From Mesocentrotus franciscanus (lineage: Eukaryota > Echinodermata > Echinoidea > Camarodonta > Strongylocentrotidae), in contig CP137668.1 of NCBI GenBank assembly GCA_037976565.1, positions 35,292,088-35,356,087 on the forward strand: a DNA stretch of 64,000 nt, written 5' to 3'. The notes under the pieces were generated by a model. That model was not told the origin of the DNA and did no database searches. It saw only the letters and a program-made list of their open reading frames with translations. The position numbers and the translations under genes were made by a program. How positions within the stretch are numbered: position 1 is the first letter of the stretch; each line of letters opens with the position of its first letter. This document shows, one piece after another, positions 50,301 to 59,589 of the stretch.

Positions 50301-53300
50301 TCTTTCAGTAATTCATATTGATCTTTGTAACTTGTTACTAATCACAGGTTTTGTGAAACAGGGCCCAGGACAGCAAACCAGTTCTAATCTATAAGGAAAG
50401 GCGTGCCATGCCACACGGGTAACTACCTTGGTAAAGAAACTGGGATCAGTTCCAAGAGATGCGACGACAACACCACTCCTTCTTTGCTAAACACTCAACA
50501 GGGGGATCTTCAAATCTATATTTGTATCTACCATCCCTTAAAATCTACCTACATGTATGATCTACATGTACATCTATCTGAGTTTTGGGGCATTTCAGAG
50601 TTATCAAAAAATGAGATGTTACAGAAAAATTCAAAAATTACACTATACATGTACCTAAATGACTATGCTATAACTGCATGAAAACATCTATAAGTGAGCT
50701 GGTGCAGTAAGGAAAAGAAACTTTTCCTAACAAAATGCTTTTAAAACATTATTCCAACTGAACTAAACTAAAAAAATCACAATATCAGTATCAAAATAAG
50801 TAGAAATCTCCCTTAAAAAATATCAATCACCTTTAACCATCCCAACACCATCCCAGCACCTGGTATTTACAGAATTTTCATGTAATATAAAACTGAGATG
50901 ACAGAGAAAAATATGCGTAGACATCTATCATCAAATCGTATTTGATATGTAACAGTTTTCAATGGTTCTAACTACATTATTGATTTTTCATCTACATAAG
51001 AAAACATTTCTTCAAAAAAACTAAACTATTTTAATCCTATTAAACCTGAATACACATAAACTATGTGGATTTGTAAAAGACAAAGTGGCGCAAGAGAAAA
51101 TTATTTGATAAATTTAAACATCCCAATCCTATTCATAGACATGTTTCTGAATCCGTTCCCCATTGTAATCTTGATGTTCAATACAATTCAGATTAGAAAA
51201 TATAATGCCTGTTATAAAAACACATCACAAATGCCAGACCAAATCATATTCTTTAACAATGCTTTCTAAGAGTGTCCTAATCAATTTTATTAATTTATTT
51301 ATGTATTTTTTTTAATATCTATTGCAGGAATGCTTGGAAATACACTGCAAAAGAAAATTTGAATGGATGTATTCTGCAAACTTATTAAAAATGACCTTGT
51401 ACTGAATAAAATTGTACAATGCTTTTTAGTGGGTTTAAACTTTTGGTCTCCTTTTCTAGGCCATGTAATACAAATACAGTTACACCCATATAATGGAAAA
51501 GAAACAGTACTCCTTCCATTCACAATTTTTTCGGGTTTCCTGACACAATGTGGACAAAATTAGCAAAACACTAAGAAGCATGACAAACATTCATCATTAA
51601 AGTAAAGATAACAATCTTGTCCCACTTCCTTTTCATTTTTCATCTGAGATTCTAAAAATAATCAGGTACTAAAACTAATAAAAAGACTCTTTTCCTTTTA
51701 GTTATGCATAAATCCTAAAACTAGAGAAACTATCTACATCTACATCTTATTCTCAACCCATTTTCCCATCCCCGTAGGTTTGTGATTGGGGGTTATGTCT
51801 TTGGTCTGCTGCAATCAATCAACGCGGAAAACGAAACACAAGGAAAGAACAATAAAGCAAAACATAAAAAGAGGTGTGAAAATCCATGCGTAGAAAATGT
51901 CAAGGGTTATTTCAGCATGCAAATTAATATTATTTCTGAAAAGATTTGTAAAAGAACAAAAATATAAATATGACTACATTTTGTTAAGCTTGATAAAAAA
52001 AATGTATATATATGTGCTTCTATAACTGTAGAGGTGGATAGAAATTAAGGTGTTGAAAAGTTATCTGGCAATTGTTACTGTCATTCTCCTGTTTCAATTT
52101 GCATTCATTCTGCAGCGAGAGTTGGCTTTAGAAAAAGAAATATGATAAACTAGTACTTGCTACATGATTTTTAATTACTTTAATCATAATAAGAGCCCTT
52201 CTACTAATTATCTGATAAACTATACTATAAGACCTTTATGAGTCTCATTAAAAGTTAAAAGAGAAGAGAACAGGGACTCAGAAATCAAAATTCACATTAA
52301 ATTCCCATATCAAGCCCTCTGTTCATTTGTCAATCAATGCAATGCGGCTCCACAAAAAGAAAATACACATTGAAAAAGCAAGGAAAAAAACGCTATGAGC
52401 CAACACAATGCTAAAACCTGGTGAATCTTATTGAAACCTGGTTTGAGGACAAAACAAACAGTGATTACAGGAAGATAACAATATTTTCCGAATCCTGATT
52501 GAGTTTTCAGCTATCAAAAATTGCTTCACAGGTGTTCAAATTTGAATAAATCATTGCCGAGGTCCAAAATGTCTGGAATCTTATTTGGCTGAAAGTGTGT
52601 TGTGCCTGGCAATTGTAAATTACAGTTCCCTGAAACTCTAATGACTCTTTTTCCTCAAACCGAGTCAGATTCAAATTATTTGTATTGGGTTGGGACAAAC
52701 AAACTGCAACAAACTGCCGTATACTCACTTTGCGGGGTCACTAACGGACTGTGTTCTAAAAGAGAAATTGGAATACAAATATGAAAGAAAAAGAGAAACA
52801 AGTATTAAAACATGTACAGTGTAAAGCATTTCTTCATATCTACAAAAAGTATTGCAATATACAAATCTCCACATGTAATACAAACATCATATTTATTGAT
52901 GTCAAATCTTTGTCAGATTGAATGTTCCTATAAAAAGAACTTGAGGCTTGCCTTGTCTTTCACATACTGGATTCATATATTAGGATTATTCAAGCTACAT
53001 GTACTATATACCAAGCATCCCGCATCTGTTGTGAAAGTCTATTTCTTCTCCTTATCATAAAGACAAACAAGCAGTGCTTCAATACTTTTATAGGAAGCCA
53101 GCATATTCTATAGGACTTAATTCTAAATATGAACTTCCATATATAGTACAAGAGATCCTATTCTTTTGAGGGCATGTTCATCTTATAACCTGCTACTAAT
53201 TGTGTTCTCTATGACTATGAAAATAACAGCAATTTTTTAAATATATATTATCTTTACCCCTCATCCTCGTAAGCTTTACTACACTTATCTTGAATCAGAC

Positions 53301-56300
53301 AAGAGTCAACTGTAACTTACGATTCTGCATATCTCCTGATAATAGGAGGTGGTGTATCTCCTCCCCCGGTGCTGATGGTGACGGCTACTTTACTTCTTGA
53401 CTTTGTCATCGTCATCCCAGGACCAAGTTCATAGTGTCTCCCATTCTGGAAAGATTGAAGGATATGGTGGTGTTAATTATTCATATTTTAAGCTACCAGG
53501 TACATTTTGTTCACATTATTCAAAGCTTTGATTTACATGTATAGCCAAAACACAAAATGAAAAGAAAAGAATGGGGGCAAATTGGAAGTAAACTAGTACT
53601 GACTAGTTTTCAAAGATATTCCACTGCCCCCACCAGGATCTTTCTCACCATCCTCTTGATCTCATCAGTCCCTCCAGTTATATTTCTCTCTACCCTAGAA
53701 TTATCCTCCCGAACTTTTCCCCCCGTACCCCTCACATCCCCCTCCCCAAGTTACCCATCCCTTTCCCACTATCTCTCCCCTTTCTTTCTCTCTGTAACTC
53801 TTCCACTGCTATCTCTTTCTCTCTTTCATGTGAGAAAGAACAGGAATACAGAGATGGAAACAAAGTGATTGGGTGAGTTAGAGAAAAAGTAAGTGAGAAA
53901 GAGAGTGAAAGAGAGAGAGAGGGGGAAAGAGAGAGAGAGGGGGAAAGAGCAGAGAGGGACAGCTCTGTGTCATATGAACTTTGACCCATCTTACATCATC
54001 TTGTCTCCCAGCACTCCCATACTTCTTTAATGGCAAGTGATTCTCTAGTGTTTTGCGTGCTGTGGGTTCCGGGGACTCCACCTCGTTGACTCTCCCACAT
54101 CTCTGCCTGCCTCCAGGGGGCGCACTCTTGGGTGCTTCTCCCTCTTCCCATTCCTGCATTTCAGCAGTGGGTGTGGATCTAAGATAAACATAGAAAAAAC
54201 AGATACATGTAAGCTGTAAGAAATTCAGATATCAAAATTCAGAAATAACTATATTTTGATGGTAAAAGAAAAGCACTATCTAATTCATTTGAGACAATAG
54301 AAAACACAAGTCATGTACATTGCCAGCTCTCAATGGTAATCTTGTAAAGAGAATAAAACTAAAAGTGATATTTGCGCCAAAAAAATACATGTAGTTACTT
54401 GGCAAACTATAGATCACGGTTTTAATTACATGTCAGCAGTTGATGCTGATAATATCTCATTACTTACTACTGCAATAACCCCATTTAATACTGTATTTAA
54501 CTCACCCAGTAGGAATTTGTCAATAATGATTGGATCAGGGTTCAAAGATTGTTATAAATGTGGTAGCCATCTTGCAGAAAAAGAGATTGTTTCATCTAGA
54601 CAAAAATCAAAAGTAACCCTTTTCCTTTATGAGAGATAAAGAAAAAAATAAATAGGAAATCAAATATTCCTCATACCCAGAAAAAATATCTACATGTAAA
54701 CTATATCTACATTTAAGAGCTCATCATTTAAGAATAGACTACACCCTAAGACTCAAAGAGCATCCAGTGGGTCCAGTGGGTCGATAAAACATGTTGATCA
54801 ATTTTCAACTGACTTGTATTCTAATACACCGGCTTATAGTGTGCCCTCAACAACATAATAAACACATGCTCTTCAGAATTCAATAGTGTCTTGTTAAACA
54901 AAAGGGTTGACAAACAAAAAGGGCCTTCAGCTCAGAACCCCTTTCTTTTGTTGGCGACTTATTGTAGCCCTGAACAAGGGAGACTTGCAGCTTGCCCAAC
55001 ACTTGAAAAGAAGATCTCCGCTTATTGTATTTGTGTATGCATGCAAATGGGGTAATGTACACAATACACTGGTAATGTAGAGTGGTGTATATCTTCTCTG
55101 AGACATTGTGTTTAAATTAAATGATCAGACATTTGCTCCAGCGACCATTGCTCCAGGCTGTATTTGTCAAAGTTACAGGTTTAGGATTATGGTTGTAATT
55201 GAATAAGGCTTTAAGTTAGGACATATAGGGTCAGGGATAGGAATGGTATTTGGTTCAGGGTTGAATTTGTTAGTTGGTGAAGGAAATTGACCACAGATAA
55301 ATAGTTGAACGTTATACAATGTACAACCGCACACACATGTACATACCCTGTACATAAGTACATTAAACACTGAATGGCAAAATTCATTCAGATCTATTCG
55401 TTAAAAAAAACAAAAACATTAAGAGAATACCATTTTGTAAAGACATCATTCTGTCAAATTTGACATCTACATTAGATAACTATTTTTTGTAGTTCCCTGT
55501 AACCAGGTGAAGTTCAAAGTAAAATGAGTACCGGTAACCCCTTTTTCAAACTTTAAGAATGTACCCTGTATGTTCCTCCATTCACAAATGATATAAAATG
55601 CTACCCGGTAGTCATATTATTGCATCAAACTCTGTTTCCTGCACTTGCAGTAAAATGCTGTTTAACAATTAACGTTTAAGTATTTACAGAAATATGGTTG
55701 TATGTTTAAGTTTCAAGATGCCACATGGTACATCACCACTGTACTATGTAAAATTTTGCTTTTTATAGTTTGTACTCTGGCACATTAAAGTACAGTGCAG
55801 TTGCTTTTCAATTCAATTCAATCAATCAAAGGTTTATCATGTAAAGATTATACATGTACACTGTACATGTACCAACAAGTGAAAAAGATAAAAATCCATC
55901 GTGGCCAAGAGCTGATTTCAGAAGATATCACATTCAAATAGTGGCAGACATTGACTAAAAAATAAATACTGCACATCAGCTGCTTGTGTAATAAATGTGC
56001 CAATAAAATATACAGAGAGACTGAAACATAGTAAATATATATACAGATAAAAGAACAGTACATGTACATGTACAGCTTTGAGCAAAGCCAAACCGAAGCC
56101 CTTTTGAAAATGCAAATCTAATTAATATTCCAGAGGGTCACTATGCCCCAAGGTTTTACAATAAACTATTGGATTTGAGTCATCTATGAAATAACACAAT
56201 ACTTATGGGATCAAAATGAAAATCTATTAGAACAAAAAGATCATTTCATTAATTATCAGAACAATGTAATTCAATCAAATCATATGTTCTACTTATGTAA

Positions 56301-56795
56301 TCCTGCACAATATAACTGCATCTATAAATTTTACAATCCTAATCCAAGCATAAACTATTTCTACAAATTAATTATTGCTCTTTCCAAGTTTTATATAGAT
56401 TTCCACAAACTACAATATAGTACTAACATCATCTCCCAAGACATTTGCCACTCTTGACCCAGGTGAAGAAAACTGTTACCATGAGCAAGAAATTCCTTGA
56501 ATGCTCAAGTGTCCTATCATGGTAGCTCACGGTAACCATACTATTCAGTAATTTGTATTCTTAGGAAAAAGCAAATTACAAATTAAATCATCATTTCTCA
56601 TTTTCCTGATTATTATCATTACCTTGGTCTTGACTTGTCCTTTGCGGCAGCCTTCCCCGCTTTCTTTTTATTAATGATCGTCAAGCCGCTCATCTTGTAC
56701 TTGTTCGCTTCCATTTGATCTCGGTTGCGCCATTCACCACCGAGAGAGATCGCCGAACGCGAGGCGTTGGGCACCGGCGTATTGAAGTTGCTCAT
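38023..56795 (-). CDS. FLACC1: FLACC1-like (ALS2CR12) flagellum-associated coiled-coil protein, 13-exon gene model
   Basis: Thirteen exons with GT-AG borders on the minus strand encode about 630 residues. Layout: a basic, Ser/Gly/Lys-rich N terminus (1-119); a conserved YELGPG...VAVTI segment (exon 3); a Pro/Ser-rich disordered stretch (exon 5); then long coiled coil (exons 6-12) rich in Glu, Lys, Gln and Leu; and a basic, Ser/Pro/Arg-rich C-terminal tail (exon 13). From memory of vertebrate FLACC1, several segments correspond in order: the SDLTLYLEEE helix start, the FLQGAFEAYKRTL..MVEKWTKK segment, and YKEKIHLLMSENVELRKR near the end. Vertebrate FLACC1 is shorter (about 450 residues) and is known from the sperm flagellum; a ciliary or sperm-tail role here is inferred. 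Introns are full of SINEs and foldback elements. The exon 9 to exon 10 join is unresolved. CCDC/CEP family proteins are the alternative, but the order of matched segments favours FLACC1. Confidence 0.75.
38769..38868 (-). CDS. FLACC1: FLACC1-like exon 12
   Basis: The acceptor is TTAACCTACAG and the donor GTAGGT. The first G completes Arg, then KRYMQKCNELFNEKAKTEYS and RVEKVMNTKEMMK. It is the last helical piece and ends on a whole codon. Confidence 0.82.
39686..39976. mobile_element. Foldback element in FLACC1-like intron 11/12 (gtttcacaaagactaagatc ends)
   Basis: The left arm (39686-39790: gttgtttcacaaagactaag, then cgactttaagtttgac, ttcatgccactg, tggtctctca) is the inverted match of the right arm (39882-39976: tgagagacca..., cagtggcatgaa, gtccaacttaaagtcgatct, ctttgtgaaacacgcccc). 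The arms are about 100 bases with roughly 85-90% identity by eye and the loop about 90 bases. No coding frame. Confidence 0.75.
40402..40600 (+). mobile_element. tRNA-derived SINE in FLACC1-like intron
   Basis: gaggaggcgcgatggctcag aggtagagcagtgctctcgt has a good A box. The loop ctcgtaa resembles a Thr (CGT) anticodon loop, and the B box is degenerate (gggttggaaacc). The body continues cttgccctgtggtaaggcat to gaggacttaaagccatcagt. The acceptor stem does not pair, so this is a SINE head and not a working tRNA gene. The 3' end is approximate. Confidence 0.65.
41022..41131 (-). CDS. FLACC1: FLACC1-like exon 11 (coiled coil end)
   Basis: The acceptor is TCTTTGCAG and the donor GTAAGT. It encodes KMMLIDFQENFSGKVDEVDG then KYKEKIHLLMSENVELR. 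The YKEKIHLLMSENVELR run corresponds to the YKHTIQILTEENIHLR segment recalled near the end of vertebrate FLACC1. Two bases pass on. Confidence 0.85.
41190..41405 (+). mobile_element. Degenerate SINE in FLACC1-like intron
   Basis: aacacttgactggagatgca ... ggggtttgagccctagcacg keeps a B-box-like element. The body accatttgcaagacatccat ... ccaggtgtagcgtattggta cctgg aligns with ctttggcaagacattgatct ... cccaggtgaggtaaatggga acctgg of the 47884 copy. Strongly diverged. Confidence 0.5.
41670..41801 (-). CDS. FLACC1: FLACC1-like exon 10 (coiled coil; 5' border unresolved)
   Basis: An open frame beginning MDVENLRKALDQIKTLRAEL continues NNALQALDSSREQAASFKGR and LTEA, ending at a perfect GTAAGT donor on a whole codon. 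It is strong coiled coil and fits between exons 9 and 11. The nearest upstream AG (41838) is followed by TGA TGA in this frame. The left border is therefore uncertain: it could be a start codon of a short isoform, or the exon could start later at CTTAG|G. Confidence 0.7.
42536..42639 (-). CDS. FLACC1: FLACC1-like exon 9 (coiled coil)
   Basis: The acceptor is CTGTTTTTAG and the donor GTAAGA. It encodes VEMLEEKTIERNALNREF, then QKQMHILSQEHKEEIE, ending on a whole codon. Read-through would stop after two more codons (EIEVR then TGA). The next recognisable coding block, exon 10, does not join in frame through any visible AG. Confidence 0.8.
42829..43050 (+). mobile_element. Degenerate tRNA-derived SINE in FLACC1-like intron
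   Basis: ggaggcaagaaggttcagtg ctaaaagcagtggtctca, then gggggatttcgggtcgaaag, parallels the head of the 40402 copy (ggaggcgcgatggctcagag ... agcagtgctctcg ... ggaggtcccgggttggaaac). Old copy; the body is hardly recognisable and the end is approximate. Confidence 0.4.
43189..43341 (-). CDS. FLACC1: FLACC1-like exon 8 (coiled coil, conserved EKW segment)
   Basis: The acceptor is AAATAG and the donor GTAAGA. It encodes ARMKGELEFLQGAFEAYKRT, then LTQDMVEKWTKKESDMKHKF and HEEMEKELSEQ. The length and the aromatic/Trp positions parallel the KYLKNMFRTYQDS...EEKWSKQ segment I recall from vertebrate FLACC1. This is the best single block for family assignment. Confidence 0.85.
43812..43971 (-). CDS. FLACC1: FLACC1-like exon 7 (coiled coil)
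   Basis: The acceptor is TTCGTCAG and the donor GTGAGT. It encodes AGNLLREKLKELDRKHTEKF, then QKYKQDQEEQVAMLKEV and EINHIKSGSEKAL; highly charged continuous helix without Pro. One base is passed on. Confidence 0.85.
44626..44719 (-). CDS. FLACC1: FLACC1-like exon 6 (coiled coil begins)
   Basis: The acceptor is TTGTTGCAG and the donor GTCAGA. It encodes DALIAQLQQQVSDLTLYLEE then ERLNHKTSKEK. Leu/Ile/Val fall at heptad spacing with Gln/Glu/Lys between, marking the start of the long coiled coil. It matches in style the SELTAIIEQM region recalled from vertebrate FLACC1. Confidence 0.82.
46624..46869 (-). CDS. FLACC1: FLACC1-like exon 5 (Ser/Pro-rich linker)
   Basis: The acceptor is GTAG and the donor a perfect GTAAGT. 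It codes for LMPQLLANLKGPSNNG, a Ser/Pro/His-rich disordered region (SSNSPLGSSSLFPPHTHSPH) and FMGRSSSQATIAMSA, leaving CA for the next exon. It sits just before the coiled coil begins. The intron 5' of it, nearly 5.9 kb, is the longest in the gene. Confidence 0.72.
47884..48178 (+). mobile_element. Full-length tRNA-derived SINE in the 5.9-kb-flanked FLACC1-like intron
   Basis: The head caaggtgtcgtggtcgagtg gatacgtcgccggactgtcg has an A box (TGGTCGAGTGGA); ggtccgcggttcgtgtcccg supplies the B box. The body includes ctttggcaagacattgatct and cccaggtgaggtaaatggga acctgg. The 3' end gcgcttagagacttctgata ... aggcgctatataagcaaata runs into an (ATT)n/T tail. The best-preserved SINE in the window; it lies between exons 5 and 6, antisense to the FLACC1-like gene. 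The name of the family was not verified. Confidence 0.75.
50144..50366. mobile_element. MITE with gggccctgtttca ends, in the large FLACC1-like intron
   Basis: The left end gggccctgtttcataaaac and right end gttttgtgaaacagggccc... reversed are inverted repeats of about 40 bases (the left continues attaataacaacttgc; the right carries gtaacttgttactaat). Flanking agg at 50141-50143 and 50367-50369 may be a 3-base target duplication. Non-coding. Confidence 0.65.
52729..52755 (-). CDS. FLACC1: FLACC1-like exon 4, 27-base microexon
   Basis: A 27-base block lies between a TTTTAG acceptor and a perfect GTGAGT donor. It restores the reading frame exactly: one base completes Ser, then TQSVSDPA, and two bases pass on to exon 5. 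Without it, exon 3 (two bases over) and exon 5 (needs one base) would also join in frame, so it may be a cassette that adds nine residues. Support is splice sites and phase only. Confidence 0.6.
53321..53445 (-). CDS. FLACC1: FLACC1-like exon 3 (conserved N-terminal motif)
   Basis: The acceptor is TTTCCAG and the donor a perfect GTAAGT. It encodes NGRHYELGPGMTMTKSRS, then KVAVTISTGGGDTPPP and IIRRYAES, leaving two bases. The YELGPG...VAVTI pattern resembles the YEV..SPGYQL...ISVTL stretch I recall from vertebrate FLACC1, which supports orthology outside the coiled coil. Confidence 0.78.
53880..53952. repeat. (GA)n tract in FLACC1-like intron 2
   Basis: gagaaagagagtgaaagaga followed by two gggggaaagagagagag blocks. 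A ct-rich stretch at 53740-53825 lies on the other side, so the pair could fold. Confidence 0.85.
53995..54178 (-). CDS. FLACC1: FLACC1-like exon 2
   Basis: The acceptor is TTAG and the donor GTAAGA. The first base completes an Arg codon (AG|A), then STPTAEMQEWEEGEAPKS through YGSAGRQDD; the exon ends on a whole codon. The composition is polar, with Pro and charged residues and no predicted helix repeat. Phase agrees with both neighbours. Confidence 0.75.
54179..56622 (-). other. FLACC1-like intron 1
   Basis: About 2.4 kb of AT-rich sequence between exons 1 and 2. Many short acatgtacatgta-type palindromic runs (for example 55850-55875, 56055-56075); no exon or mobile element identified. Confidence 0.55.
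56623..56795 (-). CDS. FLACC1: FLACC1-like exon 1 (start codon)
   Basis: The ATG at 56795-56793 opens MSNFNTPVPNASRS, the first Met of the reading frame here. The exon gives 57 codons plus two bases and ends CCAAG before a GTAATG donor. It is Lys/Ala-rich at the end (KKKAGKAAAKDKSRP) and probably disordered. GC content is clearly higher than in flanking DNA. Any 5' untranslated exon further upstream was not located. Confidence 0.75.
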
Positions 56796-57649
56796 GATGA
56801 GAGTCTATTTTATTCTTTTAAACATTGTACGTGTATTAAAGGCAAGATTTGTTTTAGAATGTTGTTCATGGTTGTCCTCATCAAAGAGGACTGCAAAAAT
56901 GACTTTCAATTGACACAATGTATGTTCAATCACAATAATGCATCATTTAGTCATTGTTTTCAATGGTGTTAACTGCAACACTTTAGATGTGTCTACAAGA
57001 CCATCTAGTGGTAATTTATTCCACTATTTCATCTTTAAAACTGCAAGTCTGCCAAGGGTGTTTCATTTTCAGTCAGTTGTTAAATTCTTTCATGTTGTAC
57101 TGCTTTCTCCTTGGAATTTTAGACATTTCTAGCATACATGTAGTCTTTCTAATGTTATACTGTTGCATTAGAAGGTTGCTTAGACGTTGATATGGTATGT
57201 CATCTTCAAATTTTTACAACTGTGTTGCTGTATTTTCTTTCCATCGGTGTAGCAGAGTACTTGATCAGTGTGGAGTTCTGGAATGAAAAACAAGTAAGAT
57301 GAGGTTTAGGAAGAAATTTTTAACATAAAAACTAATATCTAGTCAATGCCAAACCTTGGAATAAAACCCTCAAAGAGAGTAAGCTTGAGTAGAAGCAGAA
57401 CAAAATATATTAGAGGAAAACTTGATAAAAAATTGAACACATTTTCCATCAATATATAAGGGAACTTTACGCAATTGGACAAAAAGCAAATGGAAAATTT
57501 TCTCCATGTATGACAGCACACATAACAGCATTGCCAGTGGAAGTTTCTTTATATTAATTTAATGATCTTCAACTATAAAAAATTTAAAAAATAAATCTTT
57601 AAAAAAAAATTAAAAGAAACATCACAAATTTCTGCTTTGTCAAACTTTT

Positions 57650-58160
57650 CTTTCGTATCCATTTTTTGACCCGTAACTCAGCCGTGGAGATACCCTACTA
57701 AAAAATACAAAAAAATCAACTAAATCTTCATCAATTGTTCAAATAATGGTCATGATTTAAAATTAGTTATATTTCTTACCTTTTTCGTGTCGATTTTCTT
57801 ATCTTTTTTTAGTATTTGGAGTATTTTTCCTAAAAACAAAGACTTATAATATACACTTTCTCACGTACGGGATTCACGGCAAACTGCTGCACAACACAAT
57901 TGCATACAACGTATGGGTATGCAAATGTATTGTGCAGCAGTTTGCCGTGAATCCTGTGAAAAGGTGTATATTATAAGTCTTCGTTTTTAGGAAAAATACT
58001 CCAAAATAGATAAGAAAATTGACACGAAACAGGTAAGGAACATAACGACTTTTAAATCCTGACCATTATTTGAACAATTGATGAAGATTTAGTTGATTTT
58101 GGGTGTGTTTAGAAGGGTATCTCCACGCCGGAGTTACGGGTAAAAAACTGGATACGAAAG
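57650..58160. mobile_element. 511-bp near-perfect palindrome (foldback element)
   Basis: Arms of about 240 bases pair end to end. ctttcgtatcc (57650) matches ggatacgaaag (ending 58160), and the centre lies near 57907-57918 between cgtatgggtatg and its mirror. Matched inner blocks include gattcacggcaaactgctgc with gcagcagtttgccgtgaatc, and ttataatatacac with gtgtatattataa. Arm identity looks about 90% by eye. It holds no frame and lies 855 bases upstream of the FLACC1-like start codon. Confidence 0.8.
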
Positions 58161-58270
58161 TACACTAGCGCCAAAGTGTAAACTGGATCTTGATCTGGAT
58201 CTGTATGATGCAGGGCCCTACTGGGCATAAACGCATCGGTTGAGAGAGGGCGCGGGAGTACTTAATAGAA

Positions 58271-58440
58271 GGCGTTGTGGCGTGCGCCTGTAATCCAGCT
58301 AACAGTGGTAGTTACAAACTGATTCAGCCGAGGACGCAGGTTCGAAGCTGAGTCACATCTTTCGGATGGTGACGTTTAAAGGTCGGTCCCCAGACGTAAA
58401 TAATAAAATCTGATTGATACACGTCTGTAAAAACCCAATA
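58271..58440 (+). mobile_element. SINE with 7SL RNA-like head
   Basis: The head gtggcgtgcgcctgtaatcc agcta strongly resembles the 5' Alu domain of 7SL RNA (GTGGCGCGTGCCTGTAGTCCCAGCTA). It is followed at a similar distance by gcaggttcgaagctgagtca, comparable to the 7SL ...CAGGAGTTC.GGGCTG segment and also usable as a B box. The tail, tttcggatggtgacgtttaa aggtcggtcccc, is shared with the minus-strand tRNA-headed copy at 11380. The end near 58440 is approximate (cacacaca follows). Confidence 0.5.
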
Positions 58441-58449
58441 CACACACAA

Positions 58450-59200
58450 TGGTCTTCCTGAATGTGCTGGTTGATGTGGAGTTTATGGTGTTGTCGTCCA
58501 AATGGTTCCACTCAATGATTGATGGTAGATGGAAAACTACTAAACAAATGTCCATGTTTATAATTTTTAAAAACATATATAAACATGACAGAAACAAAGT
58601 GACTGGCAGAGAGTTTGAGGATATCTCATAAATGAGCATGTACACTGGATTTTACGAATTTAACTTAAATAAGGCATTATGAGTACGCCAGCAATTAAGC
58701 AACTCGGCACTAGTTTAGAGCACAAGACGGCGCAGCTAATATAGCACTACCCTACGAGAACGAGGCTCTCGCTCGCCTGAGCGCCGCGCTGGCCGCCGCG
58801 CCTCACTGCTCTGCTATCGTGGTTCAGTATGGAAATCCATTGCGAACTCTACACTACAGTCAAGCTCAATCAAAGCACGTAACTGCCGTCAAGATTGTAT
58901 TTTTTAGTTTTAATGCGTCGAATCAATTTGAACTTTGATTCACTCTATACATGTGACTTAAAAATTAAGAGTGTTTCGTACGCTGAAATGATAAAGAGAA
59001 GCAGTGCAAGAGAACTTACTACCATAGAAACGACGGCCGTCTTTCCGTTGCCATGTACACGAACGTGTGCTAATGAGCCGCCATGATGAATCGTATATCT
59101 AGCTAGACCGCGGCGCGGTACGTCTAAAATAAAAACAAGGGAGTACCGGGTAGCGTAAACGGTACGGTGCGCGGAGCGAGAAAGCGAACAGGTAGTGGTG
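58450..59200. other. Upstream region with two GC-rich patches
   Basis: 58720-58820 (gagaacgaggctctcgctcg, then gccgcgctggccgccgcgcc) and 59025-59180 are richer in CpG than the surroundings. They may belong to a promoter of the FLACC1-like gene or of a gene outside the window. No transcript structure is visible. Confidence 0.3.
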
Positions 59201-59204
59201 TGAT

Positions 59205-59585
59205 TGTAGTGCGTGGTGGTGGTAGGGGTGGTGGAGGTGGTGGTGATGGGGGTCGTGATGGAGGTGGTAGTGGTGGTGGTGGTGGTAGTGGTGATGGTGG
59301 TGATGGTGGCCGGTAGCGACGGTGGTAGTGGTGGAGGTGGTAGTGGTGATGGTAGTGGTGGTGGTGATGGTGGTGGTAGGGGTGGTGGAGGTGGTGGTGA
59401 TGGGGGTTGTGATGGAGGTGGTAGTGGCGGTGGTAGTGGTGGTGGTGGTGATGGTGGTGCATGGTGGTGATGCATGGTGCATGGATGGTACAGCAACGGT
59501 GGTAGTGGTGGAGGTGGTAGTGGCGATGGTAGTGGTGGTGGTGGTAGTGGTGGTGGTGGTGATGGTGGTGATGGTGGGGGGTTGG
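59205..59585. repeat. (GGT)n minisatellite with higher-order duplication
   Basis: ggt/gga/gat/agt triplets. A block starting ggtaggggtggtggaggtgg occurs at 59221 and again at 59375, and one starting agc(g/a)acggtggtagtggtgg at 59315 and 59492. The poly-Pro/His/Thr frames on the - strand are artefacts. Confidence 0.9.
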
Positions 59586-59589
59586 GATG

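Larger units (their letters stand above)
46870..52728 (-). other. Large FLACC1-like intron (exons 4 to 5)
   Basis: Contains the SINE at 47884 and the MITE at 50144; the rest is AT-rich without recognised coding exons. Further small exons in this span cannot be excluded, but exon 4 and exon 5 phases already agree. Confidence 0.55.
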
